NCBI GenBank assembly: GCA_003993805.1 | Contig: RSEF01000002.1 | Coordinates: 6,940,183 to 7,004,182, forward strand | Source: Himantopus leucocephalus | Taxonomy: Eukaryota > Chordata > Aves > Charadriiformes > Recurvirostridae | Direction: 5' to 3' | Length of the DNA: 64,000 bases | Part shown: in pieces, positions 1 through 12,527 of the stretch | Layout: each line of letters opens with the position of its first letter | Numbering within the stretch: position 1 is the stretch's first letter | The notes under the pieces: generated by a model | What the model saw: the letters and a program-made list of their open reading frames with translations, nothing else | Database searches by the model: none | Told to the model about the DNA's origin: nothing | Program-made: the position numbers and the translations under genes

Positions 1-537
1 AATCACAGTCCCACCAGCCAGTACAAAGAATATTTGTGTGGGTTAGTGAAAGGACTATGGAATTCAGCTCCATAGAAGTCATCAAGAGGAATCCTATAAA
101 TAATGGAAACACTTTTAAATTCGTACAATATTTATCTAATTGATTGCCACTACATATAATGGCACTGCTGTAAATCCTCACCACCAAATGCATAACAGAA
201 TGGGGCTGTGAAGGCGCCTCACTCAATTCACAGCCACAGTGAGATGCTTTTCCATGATTCCCTTATATGTGGTTTTACACGCTCACACAATTCCCAAACT
301 TGTCCTGATGCCATTTAATTAATTGAAATCACTCCTGCAGCCTGAGACTGAAAACTGCATGTTGTAATCCTTCTTGTTTAAATCAATATTATTTCAAATG
401 GGGGAAAAGATGATGCATGGTAGGTGTGCCTCTCTAAATATGTCAAAGAATAACCTGTGTGCGTGCCCGATTGCCAGGCCACGTGGCTTGGCAGCCTTGC
501 TGTAGCAGGACAAATATGCCGTTCAATACCAAAGAGA

Positions 538-564
538 CACCTGGGCTTAGAGCAAGCCCAGGTG
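538..564. repeat. Inverted repeat, 11-bp arms, 5-nt loop
   Basis: The arm CACCTGGGCTT (538-548) and its exact reverse complement AAGCCCAGGTG (554-564) flank AGAGC. It is a GC-moderate hairpin in intron sequence with no gene attached; too short for a microRNA precursor by itself. Confidence 0.8.
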
Positions 565-3129
565 ACGCACCCTGAGGTTAAACCTCTGATTTTTACATTT
601 CTTGCTCTACGCTCAGAACTTAGCACATAAATTCTTGCCATGGCCAAACCCACCGGATACAGAGGTGAAAGGTTTCCATAAAACCGGGCAAACGCAGTTT
701 GGGGAGGGCAGGCCACAGAGTGGCTCTGCAATGGACATCGCTGCCCTCCGCAGCAGCGAGAACAGGGGCAGAGATGGGCTAAACCATCCAAAGCATGGCT
801 GAGGGCCACGGGGTTGAGTTCAGACCCTCCCCTTCCCCAGCAAGGTCTTAGGGTGCTCAGACTACTGGGATGGGGAGCAGCTTTGCCTTGGCAAATCTTT
901 TTTTCCTTCCATCACCTTTAGGGTTGCCCTGGATCCATGCTGGTGGGCTACAGATGCTCTCACGAAGGGGTGAAGACAACCATAGCCGCCGAAACACTCA
1001 CCACGGCCCTGGCTCATCTCTGCTGCTGCTGCTGCTCCACAGCCCTCGGGGGAGATTCTCCCCTTTGCTCCCTCCAGATAGCCTGGGTGCAAGCCTGGTT
1101 TACAAGTTACGGGGATCTGGACAGAGGCTGATAATGTATTCTTAGACCTAAGTGGCTGCCAAAAAAACCCTCATGGAAATCAAGCAAAGCTGCTTGTGAG
1201 AGCAGTTGAAGACAAGCTAGTGTTTGTCAGACATCTACAGATAACTGCCAGGCTCGAATACTCCAAACAGTACCACAAATTTAATATTTAGTCATACAAA
1301 CTGCTGAAACCCAGCCTGCCTGCCTGCCAAACCCTGTGTTTTTAACAAGGGTTGAAAAAAAAGAAGGTTAAAGTAATGCTGCTGGTTTTAAACAGAGCAA
1401 AGGTAGGAGCAAAAGTACAGTTTGATGCTTTGCAAGCAGGGAAGTAAATTCAGCTCCTGTTACATCTTCTGTGGGGAAAAAAGTGCAACAGCAGTCCAGG
1501 CAAATGTGATTCTGGTAAGTAAGAAATAGCCATACATTTCTGCCCTGAAGTCCCTCTGCTGGTTGCCACCTCTGGGCTCATCCGCCCCCACACCCGTATT
1601 TCAATATTAGCCCATATAAAAAGTTGAATTCTGTAATGTCAGTGGGACAGATGCTTTGCTCCCTGTCCTGTCTGTATGGCAAGGTTTATGCAAAATAAAA
1701 TCAAAATCCTTAGAGCTGACAGAAGCAGTTATTGCTACGAATAGTCTCTCAGTGAGTAATTCACATGAGGAAGCGTTTACAGTGTTTGAAAACCAAGCCC
1801 AGAAATTCTGCTTTAACTTTTAATACAATGAAAACCTACATTTACTTACAGCAGTAATAACACACGGATGCAGAACAGCTCATTGAAAAGCACAATGGGT
1901 CATATCATTAGATGGCGTAGACCTGGTCTGTCACCAGTAACTTGTGTACAGCCACACTGCTTTAGACTGGAGTGTGTTACCAGTTAAAGCACCATTTCTT
2001 GAACACTTCTAAGTTTACATACCTAATCTGGCATGTTATTTGGGTTTAAATCATATGAAAACAGGAAAAAGTAACTGCATATATTTTATATATCAAATAA
2101 AACCATAGGAGCTTGAAAGCCTACAAGTTTGTGATCCATAGCTCATATATCTCAGGTTCCCACCAGTGCTTAAGCATCGTATGAGCTTGATCCACATTGT
2201 CTCCGGACCCAGACAGTTCCACTGCTTTTGGAAGAGGAACGCTTGGCACGTTTTGAAGGAGGTGGGACAGGAAACCAACCCAGAGGCCCCACCTGGAAAC
2301 TTCTTCTATCTGGAGATGAAAGGCTGAAATGAAGGAACCTGTATGTCAGCTAATAAGCACTGACAGGACCAGTTAAGATCTTTATAGGTGGATTAGATGG
2401 TGAGCACTCACCCATGTTCCTTCCACAGCCCATTAAATCATTAGGGTGAAATACAGGGAAATAGAAAGCAAAAAAACCCCCAACTTTCGAAGTCTCTGCT
2501 CCTTTCTTTCCAGTTCCAGGAGCCTTGCATTTCCTCCTCATTTTCAGAAAACTCTCAGAAACCTGTTTTCTAGGATGGAAAACCTGTTCTTGTTTTGTTT
2601 TGTTTTTTTCTTGTTTGGTGACAGATTGCATTAGTACTTGTGCTACCAACACCTCCCTTCTGGAAGCATCAGCACACCTTTGACTTTTGGACTCTAGGCT
2701 GTGCGCCCTGCCTCTCCCTCAGTGACTGCATTGGTAAAATAAAGTCCATGAGCTCTAGCACAGCTGCTCCCACCTAAGGAAACACCTACGGCAGAGGACA
2801 TCGCGTTTCCAGATTCATTCCCAGAACTGGAGAATGATCCTTAACTCACTGGGGATGCAGCAAAGATTTACATGGGAGAGCAAATACCGGCTGCTTTTCT
2901 GAAAGCCTTACAATGCATCGACCAGTATTTCATATTCATCTCAGATCAATGAATCTTCGAATCATCATCCTATATTAATGTGCATCAGATGGTGGTAGTT
3001 TAGATAAATTAAATTAGGGAAGATTGGTGGTAATGGTGAATATAGTGAGATTCTTGCAAAATGAGACTCTCCCTCCAGATGTAGTGCTCTTACCAAATGC
3101 AGCCTTGCAGTAGGGAGCTCTGACTTCCA

Positions 3130-3215
3130 AGGGTTTTGCCAGCTGGGTAAACAGAGGTTAAGGGAAGAATTGTAAACTTGGACCTGACACCCAAATCCAT
3201 AGCATTAATTTAAAT
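3130..3215 (-). mobile_element. Possible MIR SINE relic, reverse orientation
   Basis: The stretch with CTGGGTAAACAGAGGTTAAGG followed by GTAAACTTGGACC and ACACCCAAATCCA loosely follows the reverse-oriented MIR core (GAGGTTAAGT, CTTGCCCAAGGTCACAC, GGGATTTGAACCC order). Divergence is high and the call rests on visual memory of the consensus. Confidence 0.3.
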
Positions 3216-3223
3216 AATTGCCC

Positions 3224-3245
3224 CAGTGCCTTAGCTAAGGCACTG
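3224..3245. repeat. Perfect 22-bp palindrome
   Basis: CAGTGCCTTAGCTAAGGCACTG equals its own reverse complement over 22 bases with no spacer. It sits in otherwise ordinary intron sequence. Confidence 0.95.
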
Positions 3246-4281
3246 AGCACCCACTGGATTCACAGGTCACTGAGGACACCCTGTACCGCTGAAAATTGTT
3301 CCGGCATCTCCACAGGGCTTTAGGAAGTGAACTGCCAGCACCTGAATGGGGATGTTTTTATCTGATTTATCCAAGATCAAGCTCTGATCAAGCACGCTCT
3401 GATCACAGAACAAAATCTAAAAATCTTCATTTCCTCTCTCTCTCCTTCTAAGCATTATATGCATTAACACCCCAATCTGATATGGCAATCCAAGTCATCT
3501 GAAATGCAGCAGCGTACTTTCTTGAGCACCCTTTTAAACCTCAGAATAGAAAAAAATCTGGGCAAAGAACGTGCTGACTGCAATAAAGAGCATGTCTGTA
3601 CCACAGCCGAGAGACGTGAAACGGCAACCGTACAGCCACCAAGCCTGCCAACACCTTCGGGTATTTACGCAGGTGGCTGACTGAAAGCTCCCTGCCACAG
3701 GGTTACCTGCTTTAACTAAATTAAAGCCTGCTCTGCACACCCGCAAGGTGGCTGTATGTAATCACACCGCGTCAGAGACGGACACACTCACACAGTCCAT
3801 CAGCTTTCCTCCCAGTGGGCCAGCTAAGTGAATTAAAATTGTGCTGGTTTCCTCTCTGTGTGTTCAGCAATATCTTCCATCATTGTAAAATTAAGGATTA
3901 TTCTATACGTCCATTTGGTTTTCTCAAACACAAAATCTAATCTCACATTTAAGGGATACAGCACCCACAAAACTCCCATTCTGCCTGAATTTCTCTTACT
4001 CACCCCTCTCCCTTCTGACACGGCCAGAAGTTAGTCCAGAGAAATAGGCTTTCTCAGTTTACGTATTCTGGGCTTTCTTCCCATTTTCCAAGTATAATCC
4101 TGCTGGGTTCCCCCTTTGCTTGTGTGGACTCAGAAAGAGAAAGAGCTTTAAAGTGGGACACCCCCTCCCCCCAAATCACCTGGAAGATTTCAAATCATTA
4201 CAGAACCAGAGACATCTTTTCTGTCCTGAGTATCTAGACTCCAAGTTGTCCCTTTAATTGTGAAATACACAGAAATCACTG

Positions 4282-4304
4282 CACCCATCTGTGAAAGATG
4301 GGTG
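4282..4304. repeat. Inverted repeat, 9-bp arms, 5-nt loop
   Basis: CACCCATCT (4282-4290) and AGATGGGTG (4296-4304) are exact reverse complements around GTGAA. Short hairpins of this size occur by chance in 64 kb. Confidence 0.7.
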
Positions 4305-6439
4305 ACTGCAATGGAATCACAAGGGGTAGATGGGCTTTCTGCTAGTGCTTTCCATCCTAGACACATGTTCCGTGAGAGAGCAGCAGTGACTGTTCAAGTA
4401 GGGGTGGCCTTTATGGGGATGAAAGAGGTGTGAGCTCATCTTGGAGTCAGTGATGTGCTCTCGTTTCAAGGGAGGCCTCATTATTTTTTGGCTTTATCTT
4501 TCTCACAGATCCTAATTGCAGTGCTTCCACTCTGCTGCTCAAAACCTCCTCCTGAAACAGATGAGCAAAAAATAAATGCAATTTTCATACCTACTGTTGA
4601 TGAGGTTTTAACAGCAACAAGGAAAGCTGGTTGAAATCCTGCCTGGCCAAAGGAGGGACTGCCAGGTCCTCTTCCCTGTGTCCTCACAGAACAGCTGGAA
4701 GAAGGTGTTGTGAGACACCAGAAGCTGTGTAGGGGACCGAGTGTCCCCAGCAACTTCTCCAAGGTTTCAGATCCCTTACAGAGGCTGCACATGGGACTGT
4801 AGTTATTAGGCTGCTTGGCCTGGGAAGACATCTGGCTCTCCAGTCCTTCCCACTGCACTCCTCAGAGTGGGGCAAGGACTGTGGATAAGGTGTTAGCACT
4901 AAAAATGAGCCCTTTTCAGTAACAGGTTGTGGAAAGACCCATACAGCCGAGAGCACAACACATGGCAAAGCATTTGGGTGAGCATCTAGAATATCCAGAC
5001 GTTTCAGTCTTTTCAAAATTATAAAAACTCTCTACTCTGAATATCCTGGATGAAGGTCTCAAGAGATAATTAAGAAAAAGAGCCTAACAATAAAGGACCC
5101 AAATGTGAATCCACTGGATGTGAATGTGTAATGCGTTTGCATTTATGGAGATAAGGGGCTGACCCTTCACATGCAAAATATTTTACACATGAACTATTGC
5201 AAGTCTGCAAGTCTGTTCCACTGTTTATCTCATTCCTCTAATGTGTTTACGTCTATCTTCTAAAAAGCAGCATGGGCAGAAATAGTCATCATTTTCTCAG
5301 CTGCTGATCAACAGTGAGAAGTTCCCATATGGGTAACTATTTGTGCACACAAGATGCAGTGCATGTATGAGGATATGTGCATACACACACACATATACCA
5401 GGTACGGCCATGCCAGATCACTGGTTTATGACTATGCAGAGACAGACAGAAACAGCCTTGGGCTTGTACAAATTCCTAACGTGTTCAACATTTCCAGAAA
5501 AGATTTGCACAGAAATGAAAAGCTTCATCTAAATGGATACGCCAAATGAATTTGCTGGAGGTATAGGACAGCTGGATATATGTGTTCCCATGCTCACTCA
5601 AGTTGCTGAGCACCTGGGACCAGACCAACCACATGAACATAATTCCACTATGGTTAACAGGACCAAATGAGTCAGAGCATAAGATGTTTTACAAAGCTGA
5701 ACCCATATAGTGTTGTTGGGAGATAAAAATAATCTGAACAAAGTAAATGAACCAACTAAGGTACTCTCCATTTAATGCTATAGTTAGTCATTATTTGAAA
5801 TAATGCGCTTTCCACAAATGGGTAAAGCTAAAAAGATTATTTACAAAAGCACATAGATATTAAAGATACGGTAAATAAAAAAATAACCTTCTAATTATCA
5901 AAATATTACCACTAGTAACTATATCACTGTTCAGCAGTAAGTCAGTGTTTGTCCCTCTACCCTTCAGAAAACTATTTCAGCTGGAAAAAGGAGCAAAGAC
6001 CTCTGCAAATGCACCTGCCCACATGAAACTCATGCTGATGGGAGACCTGAAGGGAGTTACACGGGTAAAGATAACTGAGCACAAAACACTGTCTTTGGAT
6101 ACACAGACAGAAAACTGACACTGATAGAGCTGAAGGCACGTAGAGCAAATCAGCCCCTAGGTTACTTGTTTTGTAACCCATGTAGGAGATACAGTTTGTC
6201 TGGCCTACCCTCAAAAGTCTTCTCAAGCAACCACTAGGGCAAATGAGTTATATGATGCAAACATACACAAGAGAAAGTGGGAGATCAGCAACGGTAATTT
6301 AAATATGAGCATTTGTTCCACATAAACTACACTGTCAAAGGCGAGCTAGCCAGTAAAAACGTACCCTTCATCTGAGCAGAGAAGTGCAATTTGAAATAGC
6401 AAATTTAAAATTTCAGTTCTGCTTTTGATACTGAATCCA

Positions 6440-6500
6440 TCCTGGCTGAGTTCCTTCATCTCTCTGTGGCTCAGGCTCATCTTCTGTAAAAAGGTGGAAT
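6440..6500 (+). mobile_element. MIR-like SINE relic
   Basis: The sequence GAGTTCCTTCATCTCTCTGTGGCTCAGG and CTCATCTTCTGTAAAAAGG follows the order of the MIR 3' core (CCTCTCTGTGCCTCAGTTTCCTCATCTGTAAAATGG). It is an old, short, non-autonomous tRNA-derived SINE fragment with no coding capacity. The identification is from recalled consensus, not an alignment. Confidence 0.5.
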
Positions 6501-6517
6501 GAAGACTGAGCATGCTC

Positions 6518-6543
6518 ATAGCTATAGCTATAGCTATAGCTAT
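6518..6543. repeat. (ATAGCT)n microsatellite, about 4.3 copies, self-complementary
   Basis: This is a pure hexamer run of ATAGCT. Because ATAGCTAT is palindromic, the whole run is self-complementary and can fold on either strand. Confidence 0.9.
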
Positions 6544-6877
6544 CCCAGACCACGGTACATTATGGCAGATAGAGAAAATGTATCATAAAGACTCTTTAGA
6601 ATTGCTACAATAAAACCTTCCAATTGAAACATTTCGGCAAAATTTGTTTTGGGTAAGTAATAATATAACTTTTATGTGTAGATCCAATTAGTCTTTTTCA
6701 ACCTCTCCTATTATTAACACCAGTCCTGCTACAGTCCCCCGTAACACCCCTTTGTTACTATCTTACCCTATTGAAAATGGACTATTTGTGCTCCTTGCCC
6801 TTTCTCGTAGAGGCTGTCTTCGCTGCCACTGTTAGCCAGGATTTACTATATTTGATTTCTTTCCTGTGAACGAGAGC

Positions 6878-6917
6878 AAAAAAAAAAAAAAAAAAGANTT
6901 CAGCAGCAGCAGCAGCA
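6878..6917. repeat. Poly(A) tract, ambiguous base and (CAG)5
   Basis: Eighteen A residues (6878-6895) are followed by GANTT with one N at 6898, then five CAG triplets (6901-6915) and CACCCC. The N marks uncertain base calling at a homopolymer. Whether the A-run is the tail of a retrocopy cannot be decided; I see no recognisable element upstream. Confidence 0.7.
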
Positions 6918-7407
6918 CCCCTGTGACTCCACTGCACCCTCCCTGCTGCAGTTTGAATGTCAGCAACAACCCCCACTCCCCGCTGAGCAAAGCAGCTCAG
7001 CTTTAAAGCATCTCTTAATCTAAGTTAGAAACTCCTGCGTGTGAGAGAGAGTCAGCTGGGGTGAAACTCAAGCTACCAGCGCAGCGAAGACAACTCTGAT
7101 TTTCATCTGCTACAATAATTCCTCTTCTTGTAACAACGCATTTTCCTGAACAGCCTCTCATAAGGGGTTTTAAAATTGCATCAGTCAGATTTATCTTGTC
7201 AAGCGTTTCCTCAAGGTTCAAAAGAGGTCTAGGAAACTGAGGGCGAGGAGGGAATCAGTGTGCTTCATCAAATGCAAAATACTGCATTTGAGTACAATTC
7301 AGCTATTTTGTTCTTACATCCTTCACAATGCCCAAGTAACCAACACAGAGCTGAGACTTGTTACTTTTTCAGTGTATTACTACATTTGTCATCTCATATT
7401 TCTGCTT

Positions 7408-7655
7408 AGAATCATAGAATCGTCTATGTTGGAAGGGACTTTTAAGATCATGGAGTCCAACCAACAACCTAACACTGCCAAAACCACCACTAAGCCATGT
7501 CCCTAAGCATCATGTCTACATGTCTTTTAAATACCTCCAGGGATGGTGATTCCACCACTTCCCTGAGCAGTCTGTTCCAATGTTTGATAACCCTTTTGGT
7601 GAAGAAATTTTTCCTAATATCCGATCTGAACCTCCCCTGGTGCAACTTGAGGCCA
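7408..7655 (-). mobile_element. CR1 LINE, 3' end fragment, minus orientation
   Basis: The left edge reads AGAATCATAGAATC, TTGGAAGGGACTTTTAAGATCATGGAGTCCAACC, the hallmark 3' end of avian CR1 read in reverse. It continues with ACCTCCAGGGATGGTGATTCCACCACTTCCCTG and CCTGGTGCAACTTGAGGCCA. This covers the last 250 bp or so of the element, with the rest missing (5' truncation, normal for CR1). No coding capacity remains. Similarity fades near 7655; the sequence beyond to about 7950 is not clearly CR1. Confidence 0.92.
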
Positions 7656-10194
7656 AAGTTTAACAAGAAGACATCTCCTCAGTGCCTTTGATGAAGAATA
7701 TTATTGCAAAGAACATAATCAGCTTCCCCTGCATCTTCTTGTCCTGAAACGTTCCTTTTGCTGCTAGATAATGGAATAAATCCAAGATTACTATGTGAGT
7801 TCCTGTTTCCAATCCATCAGTGAACAGTGTGTTCTTGTGTCTTAAATGTGTGCTCTTCAAACTGTCTCCTAAATTGCAGGCGTTGAAGCTCCCTTCATAT
7901 TTCCTGTTCTTCAAGACGCCAGTTGAGCTGGGATGAGCTCTGACACCTGCCACTTAAACACAGCATTTAGTACGGTCTAAGTAGTGAGTAGCTTTGGTCT
8001 GGGATAAAGAGCCTGAATTTTAGAAATGGAAAAAGGGATACAGACCTGTCCCATATGCCTTTATGCATTTAGGATTTTTTTTTCCATTTCCCTCTCTCAA
8101 GGTGTAGTCCTGAGAACTTAAACATCCAACTTTTCATGGCAGGAGGGTCTACGCGTTGGGTCGTGTAACCCAACATGGGACAGAGGTCTGCTCCATCGCA
8201 GGTGAGCTGGCACTTACCTAACTTACAGTTATCTGAAACATTAGAACAGGCAGAACTTCTGCCAGCCCAATTTAGCTGATTAACAGCTTTTGGGAGGAGA
8301 ATGCTTTTAATGTATAGAACAATATCATTTTACAAATAGAGATGATTATTTTCCAGGAACAGCTTAAAACTATATACATTAAAGAATAGTTTTGATTAGG
8401 TATGTCTGCCCTAGGGCGTATGTCAGGACAGCTCTTGCCACAAAAACCTTTGATGTGAACAAGCTCTACATTTTAAGTCTCACCTATTTCTGCCTCATTT
8501 TCTGGCCACAGCAAGGAGGGACACTGGGTATGGGCAGGGGCTGAACATAGGGACCAAAATGCAACACAGCAGTGGCTTACCCATGCCTTTCTCCTCCTCC
8601 AGGCAGGAAAGGCATGGTAGCCATACAGGGCTGCAATTAAATTTAGGAGCAGACTTCGCTGAACTTGTCCTACTCATCACTTCTAACCTTGCTTTTATCT
8701 GCTCAGCACTTCACACCTTCCCTCTGCAACATCAGCCTTTTGCTTTCAGTCTCTCCTTATACCTTGATAACCGTGATGCTAATCAGAAATGGGAAGATAA
8801 GAGTCAAGGAGGATTTAGACAGAAAACCCTGAGGCTGGCCAGAAGAACAACTGGGCGACAGGCAAATTGCTTACTTAAGGAATCGATAACAATTTAGAAC
8901 ATTGAGGCAGTATGAGGATCACAAAGTGAGGCTCCCTTTGTAGTTATTACTTGCTTTCACAACATCTTGATGAGATGGATCAATATTATCAGAATTGTAC
9001 AGGTGGAAAAATCGGTTTTCTATCCCAATTGTGGTCTCTTCATCATAAAACTGACCTTTGTTCTTGCTGGGGACTATGGGAGCCTACCTATACATCAGTG
9101 ATTTTCTCTATGGCATATATGTGTCTATATGCGTCTATCTATCTGCCACATCACCTCACATACTAACTGAATACAGTATAACTGTCACCACCACACTGGA
9201 ACAGGTCTAACCAGGCGTGGAGGCACCCCAGTGTGAACTGGCATGCTGTCAGGGAAGCACTGCTCCCAGAGCAATTTGCCCACGGTTATAACGTATCAGA
9301 GAGGAAAAAAAAAAAAAAACAACCACCCCAACATCTCATTTGCACATATAAGGATTTTTTCCTCAGCTAGAGGAATGCAAATGCCATGCAGCCTTTACAT
9401 TGTCTCCAACGGTTTGGCTGATTATCGCATCTCTAATTCCAGTTCACACAATCCACACAGCACTTTCTTATTATGGATGTGCTGCTGACATGTACAAAGA
9501 CTGATTAGATAGTCAGACACAAGCCAAGGAAATAATAAATATGCAACTCCACCTTTCAGAGAATTATTTTACTATAGGCTCTCATGTGCATAGTTGAATT
9601 TGTCTTCATAGTTTGATCTCTGACCTTTCTTAGCAAAAAAAATTTCCAGCTATTGGGTTAAATCTTCCAGATAGATAAATGACATCATAGTATTTTTCAG
9701 GTTTATCATTTTCCCATCTGTTAGATAGTGACACATTCTTGACTATCCTTATTACAGCTTTTACAAAACTCCCTTCCTAACCCTATCAGTGGGCCAAGAA
9801 ATGCTTTTCACCTTATATACATGTCCCACCTTGCCAATGTAGCCATTCCTTGTAATCAGTATAGGAGAAAACCACCACAAAGGCCAAGCACACTTCTTTC
9901 CAGGTAAGCAGCCACTTGGGTGGCCAAGAGAAGTCTTCTGGTTACGTGCCAGAGGGGTCTGGCTACGAGTGGACAGTCTACATAGGTAAGTGGATGGGTT
10001 GCAGAATAAAATCAACCTTCTCTTGGAGTAAGCTATAGTGGTCAGGCCCCAGGGTGGCATCAGTGGTGACCTTGTCCTGTCTAACTGGGCACTTATGGGC
10101 TGCTCTGAAAGGCAGCTTCATAACACAGAGGTGCAGACTGAGTCCAGGCCATACACTGCAATAGATGACCATGGGCTTCTACTGACTAACCTCA

Positions 10195-10715
10195 AAGAGG
10201 ACTCAATAAAACTAGAAAAGATGCAGAAAAGGCTGATAAGGTTGACTGAAGGTATGGAGTAACTCTTCAGTTTAGGAAGAGACGACCGCAGGGAAAGGAT
10301 ATGACAGAGGTCTGTAAAATCAGGCGTGGGATGGAGATGGCAAACAGGGAAGGGAGCATCAGATGAAAGCAGCAGGTGAGAGGCTCAAAACAAATACAAG
10401 GAAATACTTCTGATATATTACGTTCTTAAACAGCAGAACAGGTGCTGTTGTAGGTGCTAGAAGTTTCATTTTGAAATGCAATTGCACAAGATCATGGAAG
10501 AAAAACTAGCCAAGGTCTACCAAACACCAGCTTTAGCTCAGGACGTGAGCCACAAGGTGCTGGAGGCTGGGAGAGCATAATGAGAAACATCCTCACATTC
10601 TTGTCCTGTTCTTGTCCTCCTCCCTGTACCTGTGTTACTGGCAATTGGCACAAAAAGGGACTGATCTGGACGGATAATTGGCCTGACCTGGTACATCTGT
10701 CCTTGTGTTCTAATT
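10195..10715 (+). mobile_element. Ancient CR1-type LINE, C-terminal ORF2 and 3' UTR fragment
   Basis: In plus orientation, one frame reads IKLEKMQKRLIRLTEGME (10209-10259), which matches the end of the CR1 ORF2 protein (LERVQRRATKMIRG-type). It is followed by GGAAGAGACGACCGCAGGGAAAGGATATGACAGAGGTCTGTAAAATCA, typical of the old sauropsid CR1 3' region. The right end, ATAATTGGCCTGACCTGGTACATCTGTCC, parallels the ACCATTGGTCTGACCCAGTATGGC terminus of that family. The reading frame is broken. It is much more diverged than the CR1 copies at 7.4 and 39 kb, so it is an older insertion. Confidence 0.75.
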
Positions 10716-11458
10716 GAAAAAGAATTTCAAAGCAGTAAAAATAGTAATGTAACCTTGCACCTAAGCAGAAGGTGCCTTTATTCCAGTGCCATCCACACTA
10801 TGATTACGATAAAATACTTAATTTTCTATATCCTACACTTTACCATTTGTAAAATTATACTACTGGTGCCCATCTTGTAAAGATACTCCAAGATCTACAA
10901 CTGAGCAAATAACAGAATGACAAGGAGTTACCCATGTTATTAACAAAAACCTCTCAGCCAGCTAAGTGTGTCAATATGTGCTGGTGCTCAAGTCCAAATA
11001 ATCAAGTGTCTGTGACGAGGCCTTAGAACAAGATGTAAAGACATCAGGCATTAAGTTTGATTTTCAGAAGCACCAGCTGTCACTTAGTATTTAATGCCTT
11101 TTGAGGTCAAATCCTCCTTTTGGTGTTGATTTTGGAATCTAGAATGGGAGGGCTCAGGCTGCTGTTTTCAGAAGTGTGAAGAGTCAAGTCCAAACCTACG
11201 TGGCCTGTTTATGGTTACGAGATGTTGCAACACCAGTGACAGGATCAAACCCGGTGGATTCCTGAGTCCTATCAGGAAAGAAGGTGGGGAGGAAAAAGCA
11301 AGCAGGAATTGCACTGCTTGCGATGCAGCGAAGGTGTATCCAAGTCACCTTTAAACACAACACTTGCATAAGCCATGTCAGCACAGCTGCAAAATTTGCC
11401 TGGTAAGCAAGGTAATTTACGAACTCCATTATAGGGCAGTTAGGAAGCTACTATTGTC

Positions 11459-11487
11459 CTTTAAATTAGCTATTAGCTAATTTAAAG
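11459..11487. repeat. Near-perfect palindrome, 14-bp arms, 1-nt centre
   Basis: CTTTAAATTAGCTA (11459-11472) and TAGCTAATTTAAAG (11474-11487) are exact reverse complements separated by a single T. It is AT-rich and could extrude as a cruciform. Confidence 0.95.
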
Positions 11488-12527
11488 TTGGCTTCTGTAG
11501 GGTTATTTTGCACAGCAGGGACTGCAGTAGAGGCACGCTCACGTCTATGTGGCCACCCAGGGTTGAGGTGGTGCCGTGAAGCTACTTTGGCAGCCGTTCT
11601 GCTGCAATGAGACTCATGCTATTCCCCATCCCTGCACCCTCTGCTATAATGATTTCTTCAGTCTAATTCTTTTCTAGTTTAAGCTGACTTTTCCTCCACG
11701 TATATAGCCTCATAGTTCTAATTTTCAGCTGAAAGCAAGCACCAAGCGTATCATTCCAGGTCCTGACCAGCCACCAGCCCCCTCCAACAGAAGTAGCATC
11801 TCTCGATCTCCCAGACAGTTTTGTAATTAAATTTTAAAGAGTGCTGCTCGCTCATGTTTTCTGTAGCAGGTTTTCATTTCAGCTGGTGGCTCACTCCTAC
11901 AACATAATAATTTCTCTACGAGTTCTCCTCAGTCAGGATTAGTTTTGTAAATCTTGGATATTACAGTTTTTCTGTATTAGTCTCCTACAGCTCAAGGTTA
12001 GTTTATGCTGTTGGGATTTCTTGTAGGGCACTTGCTGCTTCACTTTGTACTCTGTATCAGACTGGTGTTTATTTGGGGAAAAATCTGTAATGATTTACAA
12101 TAAGAACCTTGTTTTACAACCCTTCAGTTTTAAGTTCAAGTTTTTTTTCAAGTTCTAGTTTTCCTATTACTGCTGCCAGGAAGGATGTCCATAAACTTTT
12201 AAAGAAGGACCTGGCTGACAGAAAAGAAAATTCCGGTATCCTTTCAGGAAGGAAGAAAATAAACCCAAACCTGACAGCAACAGAAAGTTGTCACCTGCTC
12301 TGGGGTAAGGAAGAGATTTTTATAGCAGCTCAGTGGAAGGAACTAGAAACAGAAGAAGCACTTCTAACCACCTTGCCAGCTAAGTGAGGTAAAAACCAGT
12401 TTACTGTCATGAAAATATCATATGGGGAGAATACCGGTAGCGGGAACTCTGCTCATTCCTACAGCAAATTTTGTATATGTGCCATATCTGCTGCCAAGCT
12501 GAAGCTGGGTGTAAAAGGGCATTTGTT

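Larger units (their letters stand above)
565..6439. other. Intron sequence without recognised gene or well-supported element
   Basis: Apart from the small items listed at 3.1-3.25 and 4.3 kb, I see only AT-rich unique sequence. A short CTG run (1019-1034, about five triplets) and a CCTG run near 1318 are the only simple repeats. Minus-strand frames here (378-809, 4481-4858, 4684-5016) show no known protein and no paired splice sites in the phase needed for PRKAG2. Confidence 0.6.

Noticed and set aside
2640..2760. MIR-like GCATTGGTAAAATAAAG segment
   Set aside because: Only one short stretch resembles the MIR core; not enough for a call.
6878..6895. Poly(A) run as the tail of a processed pseudogene
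   Set aside because: Upstream sequence encodes nothing recognisable and no target-site duplication could be seen.
7656..7953. Continuation of the CR1 copy at 7.4 kb
   Set aside because: CR1 landmarks stop after GAGGCCA; the following text does not follow the CR1 order.
12109..12387. Plus-strand 92-codon frame preceded by a pyrimidine-rich tract and CAG near 12179
   Set aside because: It is on the strand opposite PRKAG2, resembles no known protein and has no matched upstream exon; the acceptor-like tract is common in T-rich intron sequence.
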